A stretch of 64,000 bases of DNA from Ophiosphaerella korrae. Lineage: Eukaryota > Ascomycota > Dothideomycetes > Pleosporales > Phaeosphaeriaceae. The stretch spans positions 310,001-374,000 of the forward strand of contig JALNQF010000013.1 in assembly GCA_028456385.1 (NCBI GenBank), read 5' to 3'. The notes beneath the pieces are model-generated. The model had not been told where the DNA came from, did not search any database, and was given only the letters and a program-made list of their open reading frames with translations. Positions 23,801-36,409 of the stretch are shown here, in pieces (within the stretch, counting starts at the first letter, position 1; each line of letters begins with the position of its first letter). The translations under genes were made by a program, and so were the position numbers.

Positions 23801-25594
23801 GACTCGGCAGGAGCTCAACCAACATCAAAATCTGGCTCATCCATTCTGACACCCGTGCAGCGGATGCTCGGTTCGAAGAGCTCTTCAAACATGCTCAAGT
23901 CCCGCAACCTTGATCCTAACCTCGATAAGGAAGATATGCTGGCCGATGAAGAGATGAAAAAGTTAGCCTCAAAGCGCAAAGACTTTGAACACGCAGCACG
24001 CGATGTGGACGAGCTGCGAAAGCGTGCTAAGCCACAAGAGCGTGTTACTGCCGCGCAAGCCCTACAGATGGTCAATTTGAACATTTTTGAACGAGGAGAG
24101 ATTATTGACTACAAGGAGGTATTCTTTTGCGGGACGAAGAGTGCGAAGAAGCACGTTGGCGATCTCAACTCCCAGACAGCCAATTTTGGATATGACGATG
24201 ATCGGGGTGACTACAACATTGTCTTTGGTGATCATCTTGCATACCGATACGAAGTCGTTGATCTCCTAGGGAAAGGTAGTTTCGGACAGGTCGTGCGTTG
24301 CGTCGATCACAAGACTGGCGGACTCGTCGCAATCAAGATAATTCGCAATAAGAAGCGGTTCCATCAGCAAGCTTTGGTCGAGGTCAACATCCTCCAGAAG
24401 CTACGCGAATGGGTAAGTGTCATTGATTGACAAAGAACGTTGGGCGCTGACTTTGAACAGGACCCTGATAACAAGCACAGCATGATCAACTTCACACAAA
24501 GCTTCTATTTCCGTGGCCATCTATGTATCTCTACGGAGCTCCTTGGCATGAACTTATACGAATTTATTAAGGCGCACGAGTTCAAAGGTTTCTCTTTGAG
24601 GCTCATTCGTCGTTTCTCAAGGCAGATGCTCAGCGCCTTGAATTTACTGAAGACGCAGCGTGTTATCCATTGCGACTTGAAGCCTGAGAATATTCTACTT
24701 GCTCATCCTTTACATTCGGAAATCAAGGTCATTGACTTTGGATCGAGTTGTTTCGAAAACGAGAAGGTGTATACATATATTCAATCGCGATTCTACCGGT
24801 CGCCCGAAGTTATACTAGGCATGAGCTATGGGTTGCCAATCGACATGTGGAGCGTGGGCTGTATTCTTGCAGAGTTGCTCACCGGATACCCCATTTTTCC
24901 TGGAGAGAATGAACAAGAACAATTGGCTTGTATCATGGAGATATTTGGACCCCCAGAAAAACATCTGATCGAAAAGAGTAGTAGGAAGAAGTTGTTTTTC
25001 GATTCACTCGGAAAGCCAAGAGTTACAGTGTCGACGAAAGGGCGCCGCCGCCGTCCAAGCTCCAAGACGCTCCAGCAAGCCCTCAAATGTGACGACGAAG
25101 CCTTCCTTGACTTCATCTCGCGATGCCTTCGGTGGGATCCCGAACGCCGGATGAAGCCAGAAGAGGCTATGCAGCACCCTTTCATCACTGGTCTACGCCC
25201 AAGTGTACGAGGACGGCAAGCACTTATGGGCTCGTCAAGTGTCTCGTCCCCGTCAAAGCGACTCGCTCCATCACAGACACCGCAATCTCGCGTGCGGCCA
25301 CTCCCAGAGCCACCTACAACTAGCTTCAAGAATGGGACCGCCGTCAGCAGCAATCGCGATATGTCAAGCAGCAGCAGCTCACCTGTCAAAGGTGCTGCCC
25401 CGCAGCGACGGCACTCGACCGCCCAAGGCGCCGGAGCAACGGGAGTTAAGCGTGCGGTCAACGGAGCGCCGCTGAACGCTTCACTAAACGCCTCAAGCAG
25501 TCTCCCCCGGGTTGCGCAACGCAGTGTATCTGGCAAGCCAGATCTTGCGTCAGCGGCGGCCATTGCCAGTCTCTCGTCGTCAACTAGACGGTAG
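20847..25594 (+). CDS. pom1: Pom1-type DYRK protein kinase (class II DYRK)
   Basis: Four exons: 20847-20949, 21010-21190, 21277-24412, 24461-25594; all junctions keep frame, giving about 1517 aa. Residues 1 to about 1010 are Ser/Pro/Thr-rich and probably disordered. The DYRK-homology box follows (TAAQALQMVNLNIFERGE, NFGYDDDRGDYN), then the kinase domain at about 1082-1385: GKGSFGQVV glycine loop, VAIKIIRNKKRF, catalytic IHCDLKPENILL, DFGSS, and the YTYIQSRFYR activation loop whose second Tyr is self-phosphorylated in DYRKs. The tail is Ser-rich. The box before the kinase matches class II DYRKs rather than Yak1. The fission-yeast counterpart Pom1 makes cortical gradients that control cell size, polarity and septum position; the hyphal role is inferred. 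The start is the first ATG of the frame. Confidence 0.93.
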
Positions 25595-26688
25595 AGAGCA
25601 ATATAGATTCACGAGCCATTACTTGAGCATGTCACGAAGTTCCTACCAATAGTTAATACTCTTTTGTTTCACAAACCGCGAGGAGGACCTGGACAGGCGT
25701 GTATGGAATACATCTATGCTTGTTAGCGACGTTTATACCCACCAAAAGAAATTTGATGCTGGCGCATGTTAGCGTGCATGTGGGAATGAACATTGGATAA
25801 GCAGAGGCAGATGAGGGTATAATGTAACGACATGCATGGGGGCGTTTGTCTACAATAAATAGCCAGTTAGGCCTTGCCTAAGTCTTTCTAATGTGAAATG
25901 GAGCCTTGTTAGGCATGCACATATTTCAACGATGTGGTTGTGATGGTGTGATCGACTGATGCCGCCGCCAACTGTTGCCCAGCAAACGCAGGGACGTAGG
26001 GGTCTCGAACTTTTCTTAGGCCGGAGCAGTCCGCCGACGGCTTGCCACAGACATCCCGTCCTCCATGTGGGGATACCAGAATTGTGTACTGGAGCGTAAA
26101 ATGATTGCTAATGATTCCAGTACTCATCATGGATACTATGGCCAATCTCTAACCCCGATGCCCGGCGCCGTTGGGTCCCGGGAAGGTTTTCTCTCGCCCC
26201 CCCCCCCCCCCAAGGGCGTTGTTGCAGTCTCGAGCCTGGTTACAGTGACACGGCCGCGGATTCATTCTCTTCAACAGTAACATTGTCTTTGACCTTCATC
26301 TGCCATCTGGTGCTTACTATTTTGCCCACTACTTGCCCTCGCCTGGAACGCCGTTTGCTTCAGTCACACCAACGTTCCGTGTCTCCGCGTGGTCTACTAA
26401 GCTCCGCCTATTAGTGTACCCACTGCGAGGCTCAGAAGGCAATATTCCTTTTGTCCTGCGCAACCCACGCCGGTAGCTACATTTGTTCGCTCAATTCACT
26501 CGATTGATATCTAGGCATTTCGTCGTACGAGTTGGGCGCTCTGGTTGCTGCTGTTGTGCTTACTACAACCGTCATCACGCGACACTTTTCACAACTTCTC
26601 GGCATACTTCTCCTAGCACACATTATACCCATAACAAAACTTATTAATTAGCTTCAACTGCTATTGCTACAGCTGCAATTTTGCCACA
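25595..26688. other. Intergenic between kinase and dioxygenase genes
   Basis: Holds the kinase 3' region and the dioxygenase promoter and leader. The only notable element is a run of 15 C at 26197-26211. No gene is supported. Confidence 0.5.
26197..26211. repeat. Homopolymer C run (15)
   Basis: Fifteen consecutive C about 480 bp upstream of the dioxygenase start. Its length is likely variable and error-prone. Confidence 0.95.
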
Positions 26689-28270
26689 ATGATTCCGCCA
26701 CTACCTAACCTAAGTGACTACGATATCTCACCTCAAAACGGCTTTCTTCCAGACGAAGTTCCCCTCGATAGACTGCCTGATGCTTACTATCAGCCGTGGG
26801 AAACTGTCGTCCGCAATTTTCAAAGCCTCATCCTCGCCAAGCGGTTGCGTCGGATAGTCGATACGCTACCTATTCTCGATACTGACTTGCTCCTGACCGA
26901 AGCAGAATGGCGTCGAGCATACTCGATCCTTGGATTCATGGCCCATGGGTATATATGGGGAGGAGATACTCCGACAGACGTACGCCCTTCCGTATCGTGC
27001 CTTTACCTAATGTAAATTAACTTTCAGATATAGATTGTACCACCACCCATCTCAATACCTTTCCTGAAAACATGTCAACACTTGGAGCTCCCGCCGGTAG
27101 CCACATACGCCGGCGTCTGCCTGTGGAACTGGGAGCCCTTGTTCAATAACGAACCAATGGACACTCTAGACAACCTTGCGACACACATGACTTTCACTGG
27201 CTCCTTGGATGAGTCCTGGTTTTACTTGGTATCTGTCGCCATCGAAGCAAGAGCAGGACCAATCATTCCGCTGATGATCGAAGCTATCGCGGCAGTGCGA
27301 CGAGGGGAAATTAACACAGTCGTAAAAGCCCTCCGCTCATTCGCAGAAAGGTTAGACGAGCTGGGTGCATTACTTGAGCGCATGTACGAAAGCTGCGACC
27401 CTCACGTGTTCTATCACCGTATTCGACCTTTCCTAGCTGGTAGCAAAAACATGGCAGATGCCGGCCTTCCCTCTGGTGTGATCTTCGACGACGGGACTGG
27501 TGAACAGCCCTATGTCGAATTCAGCGGCGGCAGTAATGCTCAGAGCTCCATCATCCAATTCTTCGACGTAGTCCTAGGCATCGAGCACCGTCCTACTGGC
27601 GAAAAGCCATCAGACATCTCAGCTCGCAACACAGGAGCTGTCCAGTCCCCACCCCACGGGTTCATCCAAGACATGCGAAGCTATATGCCCGGCCCCCACC
27701 GCCGCTTCCTCCAACACATGGAACAAGTCGCCAACATTCGCGGCTTCATTAACACCCACCGAACCAACCGCGCCCTAACAACCGCGTACGACGCTTGTCT
27801 CGCCATGCTCCGCGCCCTCCGCGACAAGCACATCCAGCTCGTCTCCCGCTACATCATCATCAAATCCCGCGAAACTCGCTCACACTCACGCTCGCTCTCA
27901 CCCCAACATCATTCCAAAGCCGCGCCCCTCAACCTCGCCAACACGCTCGCTCGCACCGGAAGCAGGAAACTGCGCGGCACCGGTGGCACAGCACTGATCC
28001 CGTTTCTCAAGCAGGCGCGTGATGAGACTGGGGAGCCGGCAATTGATGCCTGGGCGAGACGGCTATTGAACAATGGGCCCGGGGAGGAAGGAATTGTGAG
28101 GATGGGAATGGTGAAGGAGGGGTTGGATGGAGGAGTTGAGGTTGTGGGATTGGCGGGGACGTGGAGTGTGGATGATAGCGAGGGTGGAGTAAGTCTTATG
28201 ATTTTCTATTTGCGTTTTATGTCTCTTTTGAATTTCGAACTGACTTTTGAAATAGATTTGCCATTGGTAA
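26689..28270 (+). CDS. Indoleamine 2,3-dioxygenase family protein
   Basis: Three exons: 26689-26979, 27034-28188, 28256-28270, giving about 486 aa. The second exon starts after ATATAG; using the CAG six bases earlier would put a stop in frame. The last exon adds only ICHW. Family motifs: LGFMAHGYIWG, ELPPVATYAGVCLWNW, GGSNAQSSIIQFFDVVLGIE, MRSYMPGPHRRFL, and the proximal haem His in LRDKHIQLVSRYI (about residue 363). IDO opens the indole ring of L-tryptophan to N-formylkynurenine, the first step of the kynurenine route to NAD. Filamentous fungi often hold several IDO paralogues with different turnover, so this copy need not be the main biosynthetic one. It has no targeting signal and should be cytosolic. 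Confidence 0.92.
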
Positions 28271-30088
28271 AGCGGTCAGGCTGCACGGCGTTAATTCATA
28301 TGAACCGACCTGCTACATTGGTACACCGATGCTTGGCGAAAAATCGGACGAACGGCGGAGTACTGCGGCACTCATTTTACTTTTGCTTTCAATTTTTTTT
28401 TCTTTTTCAGATGGTAAATTATTCCCCTAGAAGAGGCCGTCATAGCAAAGCTGGACCGAGCGAGGTATGCAGTCGTTCGTCGTTTACCTATTTCATACCA
28501 ATAGTCACTGAAAATATTTGTTTTCACTTCTTGAGATTGAATTTGAAATTTCTCCTTTCTTTTACTGCCTTACTAGCAGAATCCCCTTCGGGTCTATTAT
28601 CGAGGCCGTTACCGGGGGACAGGCCTGTTATAGATGACCCTGTCCGTGCTGTTGTGTGACTGACAACTGTGGCTTCTATGCTGCTTGTTCTGTCTTTATG
28701 AGATTGATGATTAAGGGTCAACTGCCATTGACTTATGTCTTTGTTGTTGGCTTTGGCCCTTCTGGATACGATTCGAGTCTATGGTTGTCGAATCCTTTGA
28801 AGGACCAGTTTCAGAAAACTTCACAGGTCTCATGGTTTGGGCATCGCCATCGTGTAGTTCTCGGTAATAGCGGTTCCGAAGGATTTCAATTGCCCGCAGA
28901 CGGACAGCTACCTTAGTACGATCAAAATTCCGTCTCCACCGATGTACTCCATACACAGTCATGGTCCAGGGTAAGACAGCGCGTCCCCATCTATTCTCTA
29001 GTCCGCGGCACTTGAATCCTGGGGAAAATGCTGATCGACACGTTCTACACACAAGTGTTGTTCATCAGCGTTCACATGAAACATATGTGCGAATCCCATA
29101 CGACGATCATCTCGTACCGAGGCCCCCGAGAATAACCCCACGCTACAAACCTCAGCCGTCAGCCCAAGGGCGTCGTGGACTTGGAATCCACTTTATCGAT
29201 ACCCCGCGTTTTTCTTCCCCGGATGTACCTGAACCGGTAAAAAGCCCGTAAGGCGATGACGACCAAACGGCTTTTGGCTGATCTCCGTGCAGCCTGACCA
29301 GAACATCGATGTTACCAGGACCTTTTTAGATGACTGCGTGTTTGCAGGCTACAAGTGCGGTCCGGCATCTTTGTATTATTCCGTAGCGTCGTAATGCCAT
29401 TGTAATCGAATGCTGCCGGTGGCCCGTTCTTCATTGAAGTGTTCAGCGACCATACTTGAAATCGCGATCATCAGGGCCACAACAACATTTGCATAAACGG
29501 CCAGGGATAATCTAGCCACAATTAGCCCGGCGAGCATACCCGTGGCATTGGAAATATAGGTACACAATATTATGATTCGTCTCCTAGCTGCGCCCACGTT
29601 GTACCATTCGTACCTCATGACCAGCCGTGACCTTTACGACTAAGCGCCGTCCTGCTCCAAGGCGCCTACAGACCACTTTCACCTAGCTCTAACTCGATAT
29701 AGTTATTTACCCCTGGCTAGAGAGTATTCGGTCCATTTGTCACTGGCCAATGTTCCTATAAACCGCCCGTACTCCAAGCCCGCTCAATCCTATGACCGAA
29801 AAATAGCGCCATCTTCGATGTAAGCAAAAGGTAGTATAATTAATCGACTGGGGCAATGCTGCACGCACGGAGCCGTGTACATATGCTCACTTGTAAATCT
29901 TTCGGTCACCTGGACACAAGCTTCTCGTTTCCTTCACCGAGGGTTGTTGGGAAAAGCGTGGATATCCTGGCTTGTGATTTTTGTGTTTCTGCCATGTGTA
30001 TAAAGATCATGGGTTACACATGATTTCTAGAGCCAGTCGCTACGTTCAGCGTCCTCGTCACACAGAGTCAAGCTTCCTGGTGCTCATC
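28271..30088. other. Gene-poor gap of 1.8 kb
   Basis: Open frames run through 28271-28659 only as read-through of the dioxygenase frame. A minus frame at 29376-29618 encodes 80 aa with two hydrophobic stretches (GMLAGLIVARLSLAVYANV and VVVALMIAISSMV); it could be a fragment of a membrane protein but has no recognised motif. No repeat was identified. Confidence 0.4.
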
Positions 30089-31830
30089 ATGAAGATCGCT
30101 GCTGTTCTTACTTTCCTTCCACTGGCTCTTGCAGCCCCGGCAGGCCTCGAGAAGCGTGCCGCTCCAACTGTCGTTGCCCCTTCACCACAGGCTACTGTTG
30201 CCGGGAAGGATGCAGGAGGTGTAGAAACCTTCAACGGTATCCCATACGCCCAGCCACCGGTCGGCCAACTTCGTCTCAAGCCTCCGCAGCCCATTACCTC
30301 TGCTGTTGGCAAGGTTGATGGAACCGCAGCTCCCAGAGGATGTCCACAGTTCTTTTTTAGCGTCGACGATTCGAATGTCCCAGCCAATATTCTAGGAACG
30401 ATCCTCAATACACCGATTTTCCAAGCTGTTACCAATTCCGGCGAAGACTGCTTGACCATCAATGTCCAGCGTCCTGCAGGTACCAAGGCTGATGCAAAGC
30501 TGCCTGTATTATTCTGGATTTTTGGCGGCGGCTTCGAACTAGGTGCAACTAATATGTACGACGGTACCTCTCTCGTCGCCGAGTCAGTGTCCCAGGGCAA
30601 CCCCATCATCTTCGTTGCTGTCAACTACCGCGTCGGTGGCTTTGGATTTATGCCCGGAAAGGAGATTATGGCTGACGGATCCGCTAATTTGGGACTTCTT
30701 GATCAGCGGCTTGGCTTGCAATGGGTGGCAGACAACATTGCCTCATTCGGTGGCGACCCAAGCAAGGTTACTATCTGGGGTGAAAGCGCAGGAAGTATCT
30801 CGGTCATGGATCAAATGCTATTGTATGATGGCGATAATACGTACAAGGGAAAGCCTTTGTTCCGCGGTGGTATCATGAACTCTGGGTCAATTGTTCCGGC
30901 CCAGAGTGTTGATTCCAGCAAAGCACAGGCAATCTACGACAGAGTAAGTTTTCTTGGCTCGTTTTAAAACCCTATTCAAAGCAATACTAACTTCAACAGG
31001 TTGTCCAAGAAGCTGGATGCTCCGGCAAGGCCGACACTTTGGGTTGTCTGCGCGCAACTCCCTACACTAAGTTCCTAAACGCATGTAACGTGGTCCCAGG
31101 CCTCCTATCCTACTTCACCGTCAACCTCTCCTACCTCCCCCGCCCCGACGGCAAGACCCTCACCGCCTCCCCCGACCAACTCATCGCCCAAGGCAAATAC
31201 GCCAAAGTACCCTTCATCATTGGCGACCAAGAAGACGAAGGCACCCTCTTCGGCATCTTTACCTCCAACATCACCACCCCCGCCGAAATCACAACCTACC
31301 TCTCCTCCCTCTTCTTCACCCAGGCCCAACCCGCCTTAATCGACCAGCTCGTCGACACCTACCAGAACCAAATCGAAGACGGCTCGCCCTTCCGCACTGG
31401 CATCTTCAATGGCATCTTCCCCCAGTTCAAGCGCATCAGTGCCATCCTCGGCGACATTACATTTACCTTGACGCGCCGCGTGTTCCTAGACACGGCGACT
31501 ACCATCAATCCCGGCGTGCCTTCGTGGTCCTACCTATCAACGTACGACTACGGCACGCCCATTCTCGGCACCTTCCACGGCTCCGACTTGCTGCAAGTGT
31601 TCTACGGCATTCTGCCCAACAATGCCGCACGCTCCATCCGCGGCTATTATTTCTCGTTTGTGACGAACTTGGATCCGAATGTCGGGAACAATTTTGGTAA
31701 CTGGCCGCAGTGGAAGAGTGGCAGGAAGTTGATGAATTTTGGGGCGAGGAGCAATTCGTTGATGGATGATGATTTTAGGAGCGATACGTCGGAGTGGTTG
31801 AAGAAGAATGTGGTGAGTTTGAGGGTGTGA
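30089..31830 (+). CDS. Secreted type-B carboxylesterase / lipase
   Basis: Two exons, 30089-30943 and 31000-31830, about 561 aa. The start at 30089 gives a clean signal peptide ([18 protein letters not shown]); an in-frame ATG 108 bases earlier would place 36 residues before it. Features of the carboxylesterase/cholinesterase alpha/beta-hydrolase family: [25 protein letters not shown], the oxyanion loop IFGGGFE, the nucleophile elbow WGESAGS (Ser near residue 233), a Glu in QEDEGTLF and the His in [12 protein letters not shown]. The closest known layout is that of Candida rugosa-type lipases and fungal extracellular esterases. It would hydrolyse ester bonds of lipids or related substrates outside the cell; the exact substrate cannot be told. 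A T run lies just 3' of the gene. Confidence 0.92.
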
Positions 31831-31861
31831 GGTTGCATGTAGATGAGAATTTTGATACCCC

Positions 31862-31882
31862 TTTTTTTTTTTTTTTTTTTTT
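31862..31882. repeat. Poly-T run
   Basis: About 21 T in a row, about 30 bp after the esterase stop codon. Confidence 0.9.
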
Positions 31883-33160
31883 AAAGCTAAAGGCTATTTT
31901 TTTAAGTGCAATGATTGAACAATAATTATCAAACTAGTCTACCCTACTCGAAGTTTTTCTTCTTGCCCAATTTCATGGTTCCTAAACAGCTCCATGGCTT
32001 ATCTGCCTCGTTGCCTCTATGCACTTTATTGCATACGCTAACTTCGGTTACGCTCAAGAGGCGTGGAGATCCAGCGTGTTTCAGTATATCGTAATTACCT
32101 ATTAGCCAAGTATTTGGCACATACTTTGAGAACAGCCTACTACGCTTCTTCGACGGTAATCGTACCGAATAACGAGGACAACGGTAAGTTGAAGAAGAGC
32201 CTGCAAAGTGTTTATTGCCAGAGAAGCTGCTGTCATGGCTGGTTCTTGGACAAAAGTTAGTGTTTGTGCGCAAGAGAAAATCCAATGCTATAAGGTGCAT
32301 ACCAGTAGCCATGACCATGGTTTTATGGCTAGCTTGTGGAGGATTTTCAGATGCAGTTTGTTGAGATCTCGAGTAGAATTGCCAAAATTTGATGTTCGAT
32401 TGCCATGCTAAAACCCGTGATTTATATGTTTGAACTCTTGCGTTTTCTGAAGTCGGGTGGCTGTGCCTTCCATCCAATCGTCAACTCATGCATTTTGTCA
32501 CTCACGGAATTAGTTTAATGTAGTATTGCTTCTTGTATTTCGTGGTGAACCCTTGACAACAACGATTTGGCAGCATGCTTGCCCTTGCCAACCGGTGAGC
32601 TAGGCGGTAAACGAGTGATGGTGCGGAGGGCTTCTGTCATCTCGCGAAAAGGGATCTCTGATTCGTTCTCTAGTCTGGTCATGAGCTTCTATTGGACAAA
32701 AGAATATCCAGAAGCTCTTCTCAGGACAATTAGTCCATCCCAACCCTGAATAATGCATTACGGACGCTTTGACTAACTATCCTGGACACGGAACATGATT
32801 ATAAGAATTACTGCATTTATGACGTAGAGTCAAGTCGCTGTACATGAAGGGCGAGGTGGCGCTGCAAATCTTGTAATGATAGGCTCTCATTTTCTGCGTT
32901 TCGTCAGCCTTGGGAACTTTGTTGATGGCTGAATGGGAAACGCGTATCTGACCCACACTTGGCACATGGAATGTAAAATAACATGCGTAACGCAGGTTAT
33001 CTGAGCAACGAATCCTTTGGTTTAGTTGCGTTTGTTTCGTCTACAAAACCTGTTGTTAGAAGTTTCCAAGGTCACTGCATCAGCAAAAGGCAGAGCGGCA
33101 CTTGAAACTCTCCACAAGACACTCAACTCACAACCGCAAACTACATTTTTGGAAACACCA
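31883..33160. other. Intergenic, AT-richer, no supported gene
   Basis: Only short frames without motifs. From here to about 41 kb the base composition is visibly more AT-rich than in the flanking housekeeping genes. Confidence 0.5.
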
Positions 33161-33161
33161 C

Positions 33162-35236
33162 TATGCCTCCTTATCAGGTGCAGAAGAAAACTCATGCATT
33201 GAGCCAGAAGAGAGGTCGAGGTGCACCACCAAAATACTCTACGTTCTACGCATATGTGGTGTAGCAATCAGGGATATCGTCAATATACTTCCAACTAATG
33301 CTAGTGACAACCCGTAAGTCGAGATGTCCATAGATATATTTCTTCTGAAATGCCCGGACCACAGGAAACGATCAGCTCAGGTCATCGTACGCGAGCTCCT
33401 AGGTGATAAGGCCAGGTTTCGTCCGCTTGATAAGGTAAATGTACTCAAGTGTGCCGCTTTTCTCAATGCTGCACTGCGTAGCCCGGGTAGAAATACTGTC
33501 GTTCGTCAATGCAAACTACCATGAGAATGTACAAGATATCAATCACAAAACATGAAGAAATATCATCTCGAAAACAAAATCAATCGCAGATTTTGATGGG
33601 CTCATTAGCGACGATTCCTGAGGAGGCGAGCAGCTGCGATAATGCGGTTCCAAAGCCCTGTATCGACGAAGCTCTATATCTTCCACAGTTGATGACTTAC
33701 AAAGTCTACTCTCAAGATTCTCATTGGGGGCCTTTTCTTCGTCAAGTCAGTACTCTGTTTGTATGGCATCCATCGCAAGCCCCGTGACTGGCTCTACGGA
33801 AATTACGCCTGCCAAAGTGTGCTTGATCGACATCGTCAAACCATCGAAATGGCAAATGAAGCACTTTTCCAAGAATACTGCTCGCAAATTCTCAACTACA
33901 AACACCAACTCTTGAAGGTCTTCGAAAATATAGTTGACTATCCTTGTTATAAACTTCGACCACCTTACACTCAATGTACGGTGTTACCAGCAAACATGGA
34001 TCCTTCGTCTTCTTGCATTCTCGAATCAGTACAAAAAGAAATGAAACGGCCCTCTAAAATTATATACGATACGGACAACCTGCTATATGCCGCAAGGGCT
34101 GGGGGTACCTACTACAGTACTCACGTCATTCATCGAGGGCCAGAGCCATGTAAACGCTGTAAATGACGATGGACAGTCATTTCTCTTCTTCCTAAATACC
34201 CGATCATTTGGAGAAATTTGCCATTGTCATAACTCTGATCACAACAATGAATTCGAATGCCTTGTTGCTCTACTGGGATCTCTCAGTTTCGAGTTCGACC
34301 GCTTAGACAACCATGACAGACACTTCCTTTTCTATCTGTGCTCCTCTCTTGGCTTTAAAATACATTGGCTATCAGAGCTTATACTATCAGATGTCCTTTG
34401 GGACAACAGGGTGTGGTTCACGGCCCAACTGCGCGACTCAACTGGGTTCTTCCTCCAAGATTTCATGTCGCTGCGCCCTGATTTCGCAACGATAAGCGAG
34501 CTTGTGAGAAAGAAGATCTGTCTCATAAAAAAATCATTCGGGAACTCTATACGACGAAGATGCCAATGGGATGACGCATTTCCATCGAGTAATACGAGAT
34601 CTACACACCTTTCCTGAGGGCATGATATCAGCAACGCTATTACTCACCACATCAGACATTAATAAATATAACACAATCAGTCGAACGCTTCTTACGCACT
34701 GCATTCTACGGATGTGTGAACTTGACCTGGAGGAGAAACTGATTTGTGCCAAAGTTATGCAACTCATAGAACTTGGGGCCAATATCAATGCACGCTCACG
34801 AGGTGGTGCTGCTATACTTCATCTAGCTGCCGCAAAGGTCTTACTGCTCCTACTGAACTCGCTTCTAGAGATTCCTTGTATACAAGTGAATCATCGCGAC
34901 AACTATGGTCGCCGCGCGGTAGACGTTGCATGTGAGGCTTTTGATCGACCAAGAAAGCCACAATTACCCGCTGTCGCTACAGCCCGCGCCTTGAAATCAC
35001 TTCTAGGTCTTATACGCGTTGGAACGCATCGTTCCAACGCCGCGAATCCATCAGACCCAATCACCATTCCCTCTGATCACCAGAGACGGCTTCATCAAAC
35101 TTTGCAGGAGTTTCAATACTATTATTCGGATTCTGAATCGCTCTCAAATATGCTAGCTGAAACAACCAAGACAACCCCAACGAACGGACCTTCAATGATT
35201 CAAAGTTTTCCATTCACGCTGGGCCTTGAGCAGTGA
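33162..35236 (+). pseudogene. Decayed ankyrin-repeat protein gene
   Basis: One protein seems to be spread over successive frames. It begins near ATG 33162 (MPPYQVQKKTHALSQKRGRG) and stops at TAG after about 33 codons. It shifts frame and crosses a good GT-AG intron (33316-33364, GTAAGT...CACAG) to reach KRSAQVIVRELLGDK. It then continues through further frames at about 33509, 33759, 34087 and 34571. Frame changes fall near a G5 run (about 34101-34105) and an A7 run (about 34527-34533). The last and longest piece, 34571-35236, has ankyrin units (MQLIELGANINARSRGGAAILHLAA, shortened here to IELGANINARSRGGAAILHL; VNHRDNYGRRAVDVACEAF). An earlier unit reads HVNAVNDDGQSFLFFLNTR. At least four breaks make a functional product unlikely. 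The exact original structure is uncertain. Confidence 0.65.
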
Positions 35237-36409
35237 TAAACAGGCAGAACTTACTTGTTATTTTTATTTCTAGACTGTCAGTGAACTGAACAAGTGGGGA
35301 AATCATTCCTCTGGCACCGGCGCCACATCTATATAATAGACAAGTTTTGTATAACTATAACACTAGAGGTCTTGGACCTAACAGAAAGTTCAGAGCTGTA
35401 AAGTGCAACCCGGGGTTTGCGGCCGTTGTTATTTAAGAAACCCAATGGTGAATCCTATAATTTTGTTTGATAGTCGGGCAGTCATACTATTCTTCTCCCC
35501 CCCCCCCCCCCCCGGTTCTTTTCTAACTAACGAGTGCTATCTTAATGTTATATAAGATAACTAGTTCATACCTTCCATCTCAATAAGTTCTATGCGAATA
35601 GGCCGCCCACTGCACGCTTTTTGCTACCCTTAACTACCTGGTCTATGAATGCCTTTGGCATAGAAGTTGTCGAACTCATTACTGATCCTCAGGTAGCGCT
35701 CTACGAATACGATAGTAGAATTTCAATCCACCAGAGACTATTGACAGTCTTGTTTAGGTCAGAAAGTTTACTACTAAACTTCGCAGATTAGTTGTAATCC
35801 TAAATCGCATCAACATTTTCCGGTGTTTGGAGTTCAAGACGTAGCAGACAACTAAGGTATCTTTTATTGTTCAGGTAGATAGCTGCGTACTCACCGCCAA
35901 GCTCCTATGTGTATACTACATAGTTGTCTGGCTCAGAACCCTGGATTCCTTCTGCTATATTTATATCTATCGAGCAAAAGATCATATATAGTCCGAATAG
36001 TCTTTGGCTACTGCATCTTAAGTCATTTATATCCCGGTTATTCAGCTGTCGGAACTGGGAGCCAGCGGCTTTTCGTTAGAAAGTCAATCATTAATTCTCC
36101 CGGAGTGATGCATTTCGGATGCGTTAGTTGGACTTGAGACACGATTTTAGAAATATCTTTGTTGATGGGGCGAATGCACCATGCTATGTACGTATAGAAC
36201 GCACATTGCACTTTACTCGAGTGCCAGCGCCAATATTCTTATGCTAGCTGATTGGAAACTTGGTGGAATATCTCTGAAGAAAGGCAGTAGTTCCTGCGCC
36301 GTTGAAATCCTGACGATGATGATTGTCGAAATTTATTCGAGTGTGGTCCATTTCCTGTTAGTTGCGAAAACTGGTTACATGAGGCTCTGTTCATTTCTAT
36401 ACTACTATT
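35237..36409. other. Intergenic, AT-rich
   Basis: No supported gene. Contains a run of 17 C at 35497-35513. Short frames on both strands have no motifs. Confidence 0.5.
35497..35513. repeat. Homopolymer C run (17)
   Basis: Seventeen consecutive C within AT-rich sequence about 260 bp after the ankyrin relic. Confidence 0.95.

Noticed and set aside
21598..25563. Long minus-strand frames opposite the Pom1-like kinase (up to 245 codons)
   Set aside because: Shadows of a strongly biased Ser/Pro-rich coding sequence; no motif of their own.
33745..33778. Possible GT-AG intron joining two frames of the ankyrin relic
   Set aside because: Only about 34 nt, shorter than any credible intron here, and it would not cure the other breaks.
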